Positions 8,242 through 16,537 are shown, counted from the first letter of the stretch. The stretch is 64,000 nt of DNA from Piscinibacter sp. XHJ-5 (GCF_029855045.1 NZ_CP123228.1:2604001-2668000); one strand, 5' to 3'. A program made the numbers and translations. The notes: generated by a model from the sequence alone, not told the origin.

Positions 8242-8740
8242 ATGAACTACGTGAACTTCGGCAAGACGGGCCTGCGGGTGTCGCAACTGGCCCTCGGCAC
8301 AGGCAACTTCGGACTTCGTGCTCGACCAAATTCAGCAACGGCGCCCAACCGGACGCCAATCGCCTCGTCACCGGCAACAGCCGCAAAGCCCTGGCGGCTT
8401 CGGTCGACGCCAGCTTGCGCCGGCTCAAGACCGATCGCATCGACGTCTATTGGGTCCGCCATCTGAATGGCATAACACCCATCGAGGAAATTGTCCGCGG
8501 CTTCGACGACCTCGTACGCCCCCGGCAAGGTTCTCTACGCCGGGCTCGAACTTCCCAGCATGGCGGCTGTCACGCGCAGTGACCTGGGCAGAGCTGACCC
8601 GTTTGGTGCCGATCGCCGCTGCCCACTTCGAGCACAGCCTGGTTCGCCGCGAGCCGGCGGCCGACCTTTTCCCGGCTGCGCGGGCGCTCGACATCGGTGT
8701 CGTCGCTGTCATGCGTCGGTGGATGCGATTCGTCCCGCTG
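8242..8740 (+). pseudogene. aldo/keto reductase, multiply frameshifted
   Basis: A run of AKR pieces in three frames: the start MNYVNFGKTGLRVSQLALGTG at 8242; then AASVDASLRRLKTDRIDVYW and GITPIEEIVRGFDDLV in a second frame (about 8395-8513); GKVLYAGLELPSMAAV in a third (8525-8575); and HFEHSLVRREPAADLFPAAR (8625-8685) in another. The order matches an intact AKR, but at least three frameshifts and a deletion after the first 24 residues (the catalytic Tyr/Lys region) destroy it. The 3' end is undefined and runs into the convergent TetR gene. Confidence 0.78.
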
Positions 8741-8777
8741 CCAAGGCGGCGTACATCTCGGGAAATCGAGACGGAGC

Positions 8778-9392
8778 TCAGTCTGGGTGGCTGTTCGGCG
8801 AAGGCCGTGCTTCAGCCTGAGGCGCCGCCAGCGACCCGAGGAGTGCGTCCCGGCAAACCTCGAGCAATTCGCCTGCAAGTGGCGAGTCGTCCGGGCAGGC
8901 CCGAGACATGACGAGCGCGCCCACGGCGTGCGAGAGCAAGTCGACGATCCTGCTTCGCGTTTGACTGGCGTCTGTCGCGGGCGCCGTGTCACCGCCACGG
9001 CTCAGTGCCGCGATCAAGGACTCGATGCCAGTCGCGAAAGCCGCTCGGACGGAGTCGGGCTGACGCGCAGCATCTCCGCCAAGCGCGGCCATGGTGCAAC
9101 CGGTGGCTCGGCTGTCTCGGTGCTCACGCGACAGGTATTGCCTGACGAACTCTGCGGGATCCGCACCGTCGCCAGTCAGCGCCGCGGTCTGGGCCATTCC
9201 GCAGGCCGTCGATTCGGCAATCAGGTCGGTCTTGGAGCCGAAGTGCTTGTAGAACCCGCCGTGGGTGAAACCCGCTGCAGCCATCAGGTCGGCCACGCCG
9301 ACGCCGTCGTAGCCGCGCTCGCGAAACAGCTGGGAAGCCGTCTCGACGATGTGCGCCCGGTTCGCCTCTGCTTGTGCCTTGGTGACCTTCAT
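8778..9392 (-). CDS. TetR/AcrR-family transcriptional regulator
   Basis: A 204-residue one-domain repressor. The N-terminal helix-turn-helix runs VGVADLMAAAGFTHGGFYKH at about residues 31-50, preceded by IVETASQLFRERGYDG. The C-terminal helices (FVRQYLSREHRD, GCTMAALGGD) match the TetR_C subgroup found next to oxidoreductases. It is divergent from the hydrolase-OYE-SDR-hydrolase series that starts at 9524, with a 16-base palindrome between them, so it probably represses that series in the absence of a small hydrophobic or electrophilic ligand. Confidence 0.88.
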   Translation of the reverse strand: MKVTKAQAEANRAHIVETASQLFRERGYDGVGVADLMAAAGFTHGGFYKHFGSKTDLIAESTACGMAQTAALTGDGADPAEFVRQYLSREHRDSRATGCTMAALGGDAARQPDSVRAAFATGIESLIAALSRGGDTAPATDASQTRSRIVDLLSHAVGALVMSRACPDDSPLAGELLEVCRDALLGSLAAPQAEARPSPNSHPD

Positions 9393-9437
9393 AACGAGCT
9401 GACTGATTTTTCGCTGTGCCAGGAGGTTCCACTATAC

Positions 9438-9492
9438 ATTGATGTCGTTCATCATCAAATCCTTGACAAGTTGGATGATGATCATCATCATT
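9438..9492 (+). promoter_or_regulatory. promoter with TetR-type palindromes upstream of the 9524 hydrolase
   Basis: A TTGACA -35 box (9463-9468) and a CATCAT -10-like box (9486-9491) are 17 bases apart. A perfect 16-base palindrome GATGATGATCATCATC (9474-9489) covers the spacer and -10. A second imperfect dyad, ATTGATG-N8-CATCAAAT, lies at 9438-9460. Occupation would block RNA polymerase, as expected for the divergent TetR protein. Operator identity is inferred from position and symmetry. Confidence 0.65.
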
Positions 9493-9523
9493 GATGGGTC
9501 TTTACTTGAAAGGACCCTGATCC

Positions 9524-10369
9524 ATGAGCAACACGCACCTGACCGCACCCACCCAGTTCGTGGAGGTCGATGGCGACAAGTTCGCCTACCGCCGGTGGGG
9601 CAACGCCTTCAGTTCGCAGCCCCCGCTGTTCTTCGTGCAGCACTTCCGCGGTGGCATGGACCACTGGGACCCGCTGCTGACCGATGGCCTCGCCGAAGGC
9701 CGCGAGGTCATCCTCTTCAACGGCCGTGGCATCGCTTCGTCGAGCGGCACCCCACGCAACCGCATGGAGGACATGGCCGACGACATTGCGCGGGTGATCC
9801 AGGCGCTGGGTCTGTCGCAGGTGGATCTGCTGGGCTTCTCGCTCGGCGGCTTCCAGGTGCAGGAGGTGACGCTGCGCCATCCGCAGCTCGTGCGCAAGTT
9901 GCTGCTGCTGGGCACCGGGCTGCGCGGCGGCGATCCGAACATGGAGCCCAAGGTGCTCGAAGTCGCGCCGCGACCGGTGCCCACGGTGGAGGACTTCCTC
10001 TACCTGTTCTTCGGGCGCTCCGACGCCGCCAAGCAGGCTGGGCTGGCGTTCTGGGAGCGCCGCCATCAGCGTGTCGATCAGGACCCGCCCAGCTCCGCGG
10101 CGGTGGCCCAGGCACAGACCGAAGCCCATGCCGCCTACCTGCCGCCGCTGGCCGGCGAGAACCCCTACGCCTACCTGAATGCCATCCAGCAGCCAACGCT
10201 GGTGCTCAACGGGGTCAAGGACGTGATGATCCCCACGATCAACTCCTGGCACCTGGCGCAGAACATTCCCAACGCCCAGTTGCTGATCTACCCGGACGCC
10301 GGCCACGCCGCGCAGTTCCAGTACCCCGAGCGCTTCCTCAAGCACGCGATCCAGTTCCTGGCGGAGTGA
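9524..10369 (+). CDS. alpha/beta-fold hydrolase
   Basis: A 281-residue cytoplasmic hydrolase. Elements are VQHFRGGMDHWDP (oxyanion loop), nucleophile elbow GFSLGG with S106, the acid in LNGVKDVMIP and His in DAGHAAQFQYP. It resembles the non-heme chloroperoxidase/hydrolase subgroup that often accompanies OYE reductases in stress-response operons. The secreted relative at 12459 shares the DAGH-FQY ending, and the 24-codon stub at 13437 is a copy of its N-terminus. It is the first gene after the TetR-type promoter. Confidence 0.88.
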   Translation: MSNTHLTAPTQFVEVDGDKFAYRRWGNAFSSQPPLFFVQHFRGGMDHWDPLLTDGLAEGREVILFNGRGIASSSGTPRNRMEDMADDIARVIQALGLSQVDLLGFSLGGFQVQEVTLRHPQLVRKLLLLGTGLRGGDPNMEPKVLEVAPRPVPTVEDFLYLFFGRSDAAKQAGLAFWERRHQRVDQDPPSSAAVAQAQTEAHAAYLPPLAGENPYAYLNAIQQPTLVLNGVKDVMIPTINSWHLAQNIPNAQLLIYPDAGHAAQFQYPERFLKHAIQFLAE

Positions 10370-10471
10370 CGGCGCGCACAAATATCTGCGCCACCAGCCA
10401 TTGAGTTCACTCGGCGGCCGCATGCCGCGCATCGGCCGCACGTCCATCCATTCAAGAGAACGAATACGAAC

Positions 10472-11560
10472 ATGAGCAAGAAAGCGCTCTTCGAGCCGTA
10501 CAAGCTGGGACCTCTGACCCTCGCCAATCGCATCGTCATGGCGCCGCTGACCCGCAACCGCGCCGGCGCCGGCCTGGTGCCCAGCGAACTGGCCGCGACC
10601 TACTACGCCCAGCGCGCTTCGGCCGGCCTGATCATCACCGAGGCCACGCAGGTGTCGGCCCAGGCCCAGGGCTACCAGGACACCCCCGGCCTGTACACGC
10701 CCGGGCAGATCGCCGGCTGGCGCCGGGTCACGGATGCCGTGCACGCGAAGGGCGGGCGCATCTTCGTGCAGCTCTGGCACGTGGGCCGCGTGTCGCACGT
10801 CAATGTGCAGCCGGGCGGCGCCGCGCCGGTCGCGCCTTCGGCCATCCGCGCGGCGACCAAGACCTTCGTCAACAACGGCTTTGCCGACGTGTCCGAGCCG
10901 CGCGCCCTCGAACTGAGCGAGTTGCCGGGCATCGTGAACGACTTCCGCCAAGCGGCGGCCAACGCCATCGCCGCCGGCTTCGACGGCGTGGAGATCCACG
11001 GCGCCAATGGCTACCTGCTGGAGCAGTTCATCAAGGACGGGGCCAACCAGCGCACCGACGCGTACGGCGGCTCCGTCGAGAACCGCGCCCGCCTGCTGCT
11101 GGAAGTGGTCGCGGCAGCGGCGAAGGAGATCGGCGCCGATCGCACCGCCGTGCGCATCTCGCCGGTGTCGCCGGCCAACGGCATCTCCAGCAGCGATCCG
11201 CAGCCGCAGTACGACTACATCGTCGAACAGCTCAGCACGCTGGGCATCGTCTACCTGCACGTGGTCGAAGGTGCGACGGGCGGCCCGCGCGACGTGGCCC
11301 CGTTCGACTACGCCGCGCTGCGCAGCCGCTTCAAGCAGACCTACCTCGCCAACAACGGCTACGACCTGGAGTTCGCCGCCGCCCAGCTGGAAGCGGGCAA
11401 GGCTGACCTTTTTGCCTTCGGTCGGCCGTTCATCAGCAACCCTGACCTGGTCGACCGGCTCAAGAGCGGCGCGCCGCTGGCACAGCTCAACCCGGCCACG
11501 CTCTATGGCGGCGGCGCCGCGGGCTACACGGACTACCCCACGCTGGCCGAGGCCAGGTAA
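10472..11560 (+). CDS. alkene reductase, Old Yellow Enzyme family (NemA-like)
   Basis: A 362-residue FMN-dependent ene-reductase with the TIM-barrel start LFEPYKLGPLTLANRIVMAP, FVQLWHVGRVSH, the substrate-binding pair H176/N179 in EIHGANGYLLEQF, the motif NQRTDAYGGSVENRARLLLE, and a C-terminal phosphate-binding region FAFGRPFISNP. It reduces activated C=C bonds or nitro groups with NAD(P)H. It lies 102 bases after the hydrolase and before an SDR. A second, broken OYE of a different subgroup lies at 13512-14205. Confidence 0.93.
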   Translation: MSKKALFEPYKLGPLTLANRIVMAPLTRNRAGAGLVPSELAATYYAQRASAGLIITEATQVSAQAQGYQDTPGLYTPGQIAGWRRVTDAVHAKGGRIFVQLWHVGRVSHVNVQPGGAAPVAPSAIRAATKTFVNNGFADVSEPRALELSELPGIVNDFRQAAANAIAAGFDGVEIHGANGYLLEQFIKDGANQRTDAYGGSVENRARLLLEVVAAAAKEIGADRTAVRISPVSPANGISSSDPQPQYDYIVEQLSTLGIVYLHVVEGATGGPRDVAPFDYAALRSRFKQTYLANNGYDLEFAAAQLEAGKADLFAFGRPFISNPDLVDRLKSGAPLAQLNPATLYGGGAAGYTDYPTLAEAR

Positions 11561-11618
11561 GCAAACACGCGCCGGGCCGAACGCTGCGGCCCGGTGCCCT
11601 CTGATCTGCGGAGAACCC

Positions 11619-12407
11619 ATGACCACCCAATCCACCGCCCTCATTACCGGCGCTTCGACCGGCATCGGCGCAACCTACGCTGAGCGCCTCGCACAGCGCG
11701 GCCACGATCTTGTACTGGTCGCGCGCGACCAGGCACGCCTGGACGCACTTGCGCGGCGCCTGCGCGACGAACACGAGGTTGCCGTGGACGTGCTGCAGGC
11801 CGACCTGACGAAACAGGCCGACCTGGCTGCCGTCGAAGCCCGTCTGCGTGACGACGCCCGCATCGACATCCTGATCAACAACGCCGGCATGGCCCAGTCG
11901 GCCGGCTTTGTGCAGCAGACGGCGGAGAGCATCGAACGCCTGATCACGCTCAACACCACTGCGCCGACGCGGCTAGCCGCTGCTGTCGCACCCCGCTTCG
12001 CGCAAGCGAGCACCGGCTCGATCGTCAACATCGGCTCCGTGGTCGGCTTCGCGCCCGAGTTCGGCATGTCGATCTATGGCGCCACCAAGGCGTTCGTGTT
12101 GTTCTTGTCGCAGGGCTTGAACCTGGAGCTGGCTCCCAAGGGGGTCTACATCCAAGCCGTACTGCCAGCGGCCACCCGCACCGAGATCTGGGAGCGCGCC
12201 GGGATCGACGTCAACACGCTGACCGATGTGATGGATGTCGGCGAACTCGTCGATGCGGCATTGGTCGGATTCGACCGCCGCGAACTGGTCACGATCCCGC
12301 CGCTGCACGTGGCCGAGCGCTGGGACGCATTGGACGGCGCGCGCCAGGGGCTGCTGGCGAACATCCGGCAGGCACACGCTGCCGACCGCTATCGACGGCA
12401 ATCCTGA
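11619..12407 (+). CDS. SDR-family NAD(P)-dependent oxidoreductase
   Basis: A classical short-chain dehydrogenase of 262 residues. It has the cofactor motif TGASTGIG (10-17), NNAG (87-90), and the catalytic Ser140, Tyr153 and Lys157 (YGATK). The open frame extends upstream to 11007, but only the ATG at 11619, preceded by a GGAGAA ribosome site, starts the SDR fold. An Arg after the second strand (VARDQ) suggests NADPH preference. It is co-directional with the OYE and hydrolases and probably supplies a second redox step in the same detoxification or catabolic series. Confidence 0.92.
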   Translation: MTTQSTALITGASTGIGATYAERLAQRGHDLVLVARDQARLDALARRLRDEHEVAVDVLQADLTKQADLAAVEARLRDDARIDILINNAGMAQSAGFVQQTAESIERLITLNTTAPTRLAAAVAPRFAQASTGSIVNIGSVVGFAPEFGMSIYGATKAFVLFLSQGLNLELAPKGVYIQAVLPAATRTEIWERAGIDVNTLTDVMDVGELVDAALVGFDRRELVTIPPLHVAERWDALDGARQGLLANIRQAHAADRYRRQS

Positions 12408-12458
12408 TCGTCCCCTCGGTTCTTCATCACTCCATCACCCTTTCCATTCGGAGACACC

Positions 12459-13421
12459 ATGCTCTACCTGTCCCGAGTCGGCGTGTGCCTGCTCGCTCTC
12501 TCTGCCACGCTGCTGTCGGCCTGTGCCACGGCCGACAAGCCGCCTGTGGCCGCAATCTCAACCGCCAACGTCGCCACGGCGCAGGGCGCGACATGGAAGA
12601 GCGTGCCAACGCAGGTCGTCTCTGCGGGCGGCGTTGACTTCGCGTACCGCGAACTGGGCCAGAAGAACGCCGGCACGTCGGTGATCTTGCTCACCCATCT
12701 GGCCGCCGTTCTGGACAACTGGGACCCCCGGGTGGTGGATGGCATCGCCGCGAAACACCACGTGGTCGCGTTCGACAACCGCGGCGTCGGCGCCTCGACC
12801 GGCTCGCCGGCCAACACCATCGAACAAATGGCGGACGACGCCATCACCTTCATCAAGGCCAAAGGCTTCAAGCAGGTGGATCTCTTCGGCTTCTCGATGG
12901 GCGGAATGATCGCCCAGGAGATCGTGCTGAAAGAGCCGCAGCTCGTGCGCAAGCTGATCCTGACGGGTACCGGCCCAGCGGGCGGGCCGGGCATCAGCAC
13001 CGTGGCGGGCGTATCGAACTACGACCTGCTGCGCGCGACGTTCACCGGCCAAGACCCCAAGCAGTACCTCTTCTTCACCCGCACGCCGAGGGGTATCGAG
13101 GCAGGGAAGGCTTTCCTGAAGCGCCTGCAGGAGCGCACGCAGAACCGCGACAAGGACATCGCCGTGGGTGCGTACGTGGCGCAGTTGCAGGCACTCAGCG
13201 CATGGGGGCAGAAGCGCCCGGCCGACCTGTCGGTGATCAAGCAGCCGGCCCTCGTGGCCAATGGCGACGACGACCGGATGGTGCCGACCAGCAATTCGCA
13301 TGACCTCGCCAAGCGTCTGCCGAACGCCCAGCTCGTCATCTATCCGGATGCCGGCCACGGCGGGATCTTCCAGTACCACGAGGACTTCGTGCCGAAGGCA
13401 CTGGCCTTCCTGGCGAACTGA
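12459..13421 (+). CDS. alpha/beta hydrolase, predicted lipoprotein
   Basis: 320 residues with a lipoprotein signal peptide (lipobox LSAC, Cys22), so it is exported and lipid-anchored. The hydrolase domain has DNWDPRVVDG, FDNRGVGASTG, nucleophile GFSMGG (S146), the acid in NGDDDRMVP and His in DAGHGGIFQYHE. It is a relative of the cytoplasmic hydrolase at 9524, sharing the order of motifs and the ending PNAQL-IYPDAGH, which suggests gene duplication with new localisation. It follows the SDR by 51 bases and is the last intact gene of the TetR-divergent series. Confidence 0.9.
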   Translation: MLYLSRVGVCLLALSATLLSACATADKPPVAAISTANVATAQGATWKSVPTQVVSAGGVDFAYRELGQKNAGTSVILLTHLAAVLDNWDPRVVDGIAAKHHVVAFDNRGVGASTGSPANTIEQMADDAITFIKAKGFKQVDLFGFSMGGMIAQEIVLKEPQLVRKLILTGTGPAGGPGISTVAGVSNYDLLRATFTGQDPKQYLFFTRTPRGIEAGKAFLKRLQERTQNRDKDIAVGAYVAQLQALSAWGQKRPADLSVIKQPALVANGDDDRMVPTSNSHDLAKRLPNAQLVIYPDAGHGGIFQYHEDFVPKALAFLAN

Positions 13422-13436
13422 GTGCGGAGGTCCCCC

Positions 13437-13511
13437 ATGACTGACACCCATCTCCCCGCGCCCACCCGTTTTGTGGACGTCGGCGGCACTGGGTTCGCCT
13501 ATCGCCGCTGA
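13437..13511 (+). pseudogene. 24-codon remnant of an alpha/beta hydrolase N-terminus
   Basis: A GGAGG ribosome site followed by ATG encodes 24 residues (MTDTHLPAPTRFVDVGGTGF then AYRR) and a stop. These align almost residue for residue with the start of the 9524 hydrolase (MSNTHLTAPTQFVEVDGDKF then AYRR). Sequence after the stop belongs to an OYE-type reductase in another frame. It is the left edge of a deletion that removed the rest of a third hydrolase copy. Confidence 0.75.
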
Positions 13512-14205
13512 GGCACGACGCGCGCTCGGCGAGCCGGGCAACGTCGTGATCGAGGACGAGTCCGACATGGCCATCCTGCGGCAATGGACGCAGGCCGCGA
13601 CCGCACAAGGCTCGGCCTTGTGAGCGCAACTCAACCATCCGGGCAAGCAATCGACGCGAGGGTTGAATGCGTTCAACCTGGCGCCCTCTGCCGTTCCCTT
13701 CCGCGAGGCATGGCGGCGTTCTTCGACACCCCACGCGAGGCCAGCAGCGGTGACATCCACGACATCATCGCTCGCTTCGGGCGCAGCGCGGCTGTCTGCA
13801 AGAAGGCAGGGTTCCATGGCGTGCAGATCCACGCTGCACACGGCTACCTGATCAACCAGTTCCTCTCGCCGCACCACAACCGCCGAGACGATGAATGGGG
13901 CGGCACGGCCGAGAAACGGCGGCGCTTCGTGCTGGCCGTCTACGCCGAGATCCGCCGCCACGTCGGCCCGGGCTTCCCCGTGGGCATCAAGCTCGACTCG
14001 GCCGACTTCCAGCGCGGCGGGTTCACCGAGGACGACTCGCTCGAGACGATCCGTGCACTGTCCGATGCGGGCATCGACCTGATCGAGATCTCCGGCGGAA
14101 CCTACGAGGCGCCCGCGATGAGCGGCGCGATGCATCAATCGAAGAGGGCATCCACGGCCGCCCGGGAGGCTTACTTTCTCGAGTTCGCGGAGAAGGCACG
14201 CGGGG
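13512..14205 (+). pseudogene. NADH:flavin oxidoreductase (OYE family), broken
   Basis: The sequence resumes inside an OYE-type barrel: ESDMAILRQWTQAATAQGSAL, an in-frame TGA at 13621-13623 where Trp is expected, then AQLNHPGKQSTRGLNAFNLA. A frameshift near 13720 leads to the next piece with HDIIARFGRSAA, GFHGVQIHAAHGYLINQFLS, NRRDDEWGG and IEISGGTYEAPA, ending near AYFLEFAEKARGAV. The first 70-80 and last ~90 residues are missing. Its 3' end joins the integrase remnant directly. It is non-functional by any reading. Confidence 0.82.
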
Positions 14206-14530
14206 CGGTTGGCAACTTGTCCTTGCTGGCTTGCTCGAAGAGCTCGGCCGTCACGTCGGGAAGCTTGATTGCCGTGAGCTTGGCCAGGGCTCCGGGACGA
14301 AAGCGGAAGCTGGCACAGTCCGCGAAGGAAGGCTGCGAGATCCGGTGCTGCCTTCTCGATGAACTTCATTCGCTGCGGTCGATCGAGGTAGAGCTCTCGC
14401 CGGTGGTCGGCGTTCTTGATAGGGCGAAGCTTGCTGCGCCCGGCGGAGTCCGTGTTAGCAGGCCGTCTACATAGGCGAGGTTGAGTGCTGCGCGGAAGCA
14501 CGTCATGTCACGGTTTAGCGTGCTGTCAGA
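14206..14530 (-). pseudogene. tyrosine-recombinase integrase, internal remnant
   Basis: Minus-strand pieces of a phage-type tyrosine integrase in three frames: LNRDMTCFRAALNLAYVDGL (core-binding domain, about 14520-14460), RPIKNADHRRELYLDRPQR and DLAAFLRGLCQLPL (about 14455-14320), and FRPGALAKLT joined to AIKLPDVTAELFEQASKDKL (about 14315-14220). The segment expected between the last two parts is deleted, and the catalytic His/Arg/Tyr C-terminus is absent. It lies right beside the tRNA-Val half-gene, the normal position for an element's integrase. Confidence 0.72.
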
Positions 14531-14534
14531 TCGA

Positions 14535-14580
14535 CTTGACATGGTGGGGGTCGTTGGTTCGAGTCCAATCGCGCCTACCA
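14535..14580 (+). other. 3' half of tRNA-Val(GAC): attachment-site scar (att repeat)
   Basis: The 46 bases start in the anticodon loop (TTGACAT, anticodon GAC at 14538-14540). They continue through the 3' anticodon stem GGTGG, a GGGTC-type variable region, the T-arm with TTCGAGT loop, and the acceptor 3' strand CGCGCCT, discriminator A and encoded CCA. The 5' half is absent: bases before 14535 do not pair with the anticodon stem. Tyrosine integrases recombine in tRNA anticodon or T-loops and leave such 3' copies at the distal element end. The adjacent integrase remnant supports this. It is not a functional tRNA gene. Confidence 0.8.
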
Positions 14581-14594
14581 AATTCGGTAGACAG

Positions 14595-14626
14595 AAAGCA
14601 CTTAGCGGAGACGCCAGTGCTTTTTT
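14595..14626 (+). terminator. Rho-independent terminator after the tRNA-Val half-gene
   Basis: AAAGCACT (14595-14602) pairs perfectly with AGTGCTTT (14616-14623). An inner GCG-GAGA-CGC stem-loop (605-614 of the same block) makes a longer hairpin, followed by a T tract (14621-14626). This is a textbook intrinsic terminator just 14 bases after the encoded CCA, so it is probably the original tRNA-Val terminator carried with the 3' half. Confidence 0.8.
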
Positions 14627-14633
14627 GTTGGTG

Positions 14634-14654
14634 GTACCAAAAAAGTACCAAAAG
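14634..14654. repeat. tandem GTACCAAAA repeats beside the att site
   Basis: GTACCAAAAAA (14634-14644) is followed directly by GTACCAAAAG (14645-14654). Short direct repeats close to a tyrosine-integrase core site can be arm-type integrase binding sites. That reading is tentative; they may simply be flanking chromosome. Confidence 0.35.
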
Positions 14655-14809
14655 TCTCTCCTCCGCGGCTGTCCACTTGACCATTGACCTTGCGGCCGAT
14701 GGCGCAGAGAGTCACTCCGGGTGGAGCGCGCCTACGGTCCACGTCATGCAGCCGGGAGAGGCCTGCAGGTCGCGGAGAGTTTCCCCGCGACAGCCAGACT
14801 GGAATCGCC

Positions 14810-15175
14810 ATGCACCTTCAAGTACCCATCACCATTGCGGACGAGCTCGACGAGCAGATCGTGGACTCGGCCGGATTCCTGGACCTCGCCAGCGGTGAGA
14901 TCCACGAAGTGACCTACGCCAACTACGACGTGAAGGCGAAAGGCATTCCGGCGACGCTGCCTGACTACGCGTTCACAAGCGGCAAGCTGTCCCATGCCGG
15001 GAAGGACGTCGAGTTCGGCGTACAGGTCGACCTCTTCAGCGGTCGCTACAGCGTCACGGCCAACGAGCTGCTCGACATCAAGGTCCGCGCCGCCAAGCTC
15101 TTCGCGGGGATCCAGGCCAAGGATCTTGCGCGCGTCGGCGGCCATCCGGGAACGTCGCGCAGGGACATTCACTGA
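14810..15175 (+). CDS. hypothetical protein, 121 residues
   Basis: I do not recognise a named family. The start at ATG 14810 (MHLQVPITIADELDEQIVDS) is chosen over the upstream open frame, which is Arg/Ser-rich and not protein-like. The product is soluble, acidic in its N-terminal half, with no signal peptide or membrane segment. Strand-rich stretches (VEFGVQVDLFSGRYSVTANE) are followed by a helix (LDIKVRAAKLFAGI). It stands alone just right of the attachment scar and may be the first gene of the original chromosomal flank. Confidence 0.6.
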   Translation: MHLQVPITIADELDEQIVDSAGFLDLASGEIHEVTYANYDVKAKGIPATLPDYAFTSGKLSHAGKDVEFGVQVDLFSGRYSVTANELLDIKVRAAKLFAGIQAKDLARVGGHPGTSRRDIH

Positions 15176-15325
15176 CACGAGCGGTCAGGCGATCAGCGGC
15201 GGGGGAACGCGACTGACAGCGACTTCCGGTTCCGACACGCAGAGGGTCATGGACTGACATCTCCCAAGGAGGCATGCATGGCGGCCGCTCCACGCGCTTG
15301 GCCGCCGTTGCGTTCAGTCCTCAGC

Positions 15326-16390
15326 TCAGAGCCGATCCACGTCGACGATGGCCTGAGCGAATGCCTGCGGGGCCTCTTGAGGCAAGTTGTGACCGATCCC
15401 GCCTTGGAGGGTCCGGTGCTCGTACTTTCCGGTGAAGCGCTTGGCATAAGCGGCTGGATCGGGATGCGCGGCACCATTCGCGTCCCCTTCCATGGTGATG
15501 GTTGGCACGTTGATCGCCGGAGCCTGGGCCAGCTTGCGCTCGAGGTTGTCATACCTGGCCTCACCCTCGGCCAGGCCGATCCGCCACCGATAGTTGTGGA
15601 CGGAAATGGCCACGTGGTCCGGATTGTCGAAGGCGGCGGCGCTGCGCTCGAAGGTCGCATCGTCGAAGTTCCATTTCGGCGAAGCGATCTGCCAGATGAG
15701 CTTTGCAAAGGCGCGCCGATGCTTCTCGTAGCCGGCGCGGCCACGCTCCGTGGCGAAGTAGAACTGGTACCACCACTTCAGCTCCTCCTGCGGCGGCAGT
15801 GGCGACTGGTTGGCTTCGCGGTTGCCGATCAGGTAGCCGCTGACCGACACGAGCGCCTTGCAGCGCTGGGGCCAGAGCGCTGCGACGATGTTGGCGGTTC
15901 GTGCACCCCAGTCGCATCCGCCGACGATGGCCTTGTCGATGTCCAAAGCGTCCAGCAGCGCGATGGCGTCGACGGCGAGAACCGACTGCTGGCCATTGCG
16001 CGCGGTGTCGTCGGACAGAAAGCGCGTCGTGCCGTACCCGCGCAGGAACGGGACGATCACCCGGTAACCCTTCGCGGCGAGCAACGGCACGACATCGACA
16101 TACGTATGGATGTCATACGGCCAACCGTGCAGCAGCAACACCGCGGGTCCGGCAATCGGGCCGGACTCGGCGTATCCGACATTCAGAACGCCGGCTTGCA
16201 CCTGCTTCAGCGGGCCGAACGAGGTGTTGGTGCCGGGCTTCAAGGCCGGAACTGCGCCCGGCCGGGAGTCACTTTCTTGCGCCGATGCAGTGCCGACTCC
16301 CCATGCGGTAGCGCTGATGGCCATGGCGGCATTGCCCAGAAAACGACGGCGACTCGCGCTCGGCGTTTGATTGGATTCGGGGGAATTCAT
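15326..16390 (-). CDS. Tat-exported alpha/beta hydrolase (epoxide-hydrolase-like)
   Basis: 354 residues from ATG 16390 (the open frame extends 26 codons upstream without similarity). The N-terminus has a twin-arginine signal SRRRFLGNAAM with a hydrophobic core ending at SAQ, so the folded enzyme is predicted to reach the periplasm. The hydrolase core has LLLHGWPYD, FLRGYGTTRF, and a nucleophile elbow GGCDWGA in which Asp replaces Ser, as in epoxide hydrolases and dehalogenases; a C-terminal GGIGHNLPQE carries the His. It is the last gene of the minus-strand operon with the thiolase and another HDWGG hydrolase. Confidence 0.87.
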   Translation of the reverse strand: MNSPESNQTPSASRRRFLGNAAMAISATAWGVGTASAQESDSRPGAVPALKPGTNTSFGPLKQVQAGVLNVGYAESGPIAGPAVLLLHGWPYDIHTYVDVVPLLAAKGYRVIVPFLRGYGTTRFLSDDTARNGQQSVLAVDAIALLDALDIDKAIVGGCDWGARTANIVAALWPQRCKALVSVSGYLIGNREANQSPLPPQEELKWWYQFYFATERGRAGYEKHRRAFAKLIWQIASPKWNFDDATFERSAAAFDNPDHVAISVHNYRWRIGLAEGEARYDNLERKLAQAPAINVPTITMEGDANGAAHPDPAAYAKRFTGKYEHRTLQGGIGHNLPQEAPQAFAQAIVDVDRL

Positions 16391-16537
16391 GAGCAGGTTC
16401 TCGACAGGTTTCAAGGTCGACGGGATCGATGGAAGATGCCTGCGCCCGTGGGATTGCACATCCGACACGGGACAGGGACATCGTCGCGACCATTGGCATA
16501 CCCCGGCTGCAGGGGCCGCCAGCCCCGAGTCCTGGTC

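Noticed and set aside
12558..14501. 647-residue minus-strand ORF
   Set aside because: It runs antisense through an intact hydrolase and a pseudogene. Only its first ~100 residues overlap the integrase remnant.
14535..14580. Functional tRNA-Val gene
   Set aside because: The D-arm, 5' anticodon stem and 5' acceptor strand are missing, so no cloverleaf can form.
14366..14581. 71-residue minus ORF beginning with the VGAIGLEPTTPT-type sequence
   Set aside because: This is the well-known spurious translation of the antisense of a tRNA 3' end. Only the part after the tRNA half is a real integrase fragment, and it is broken.
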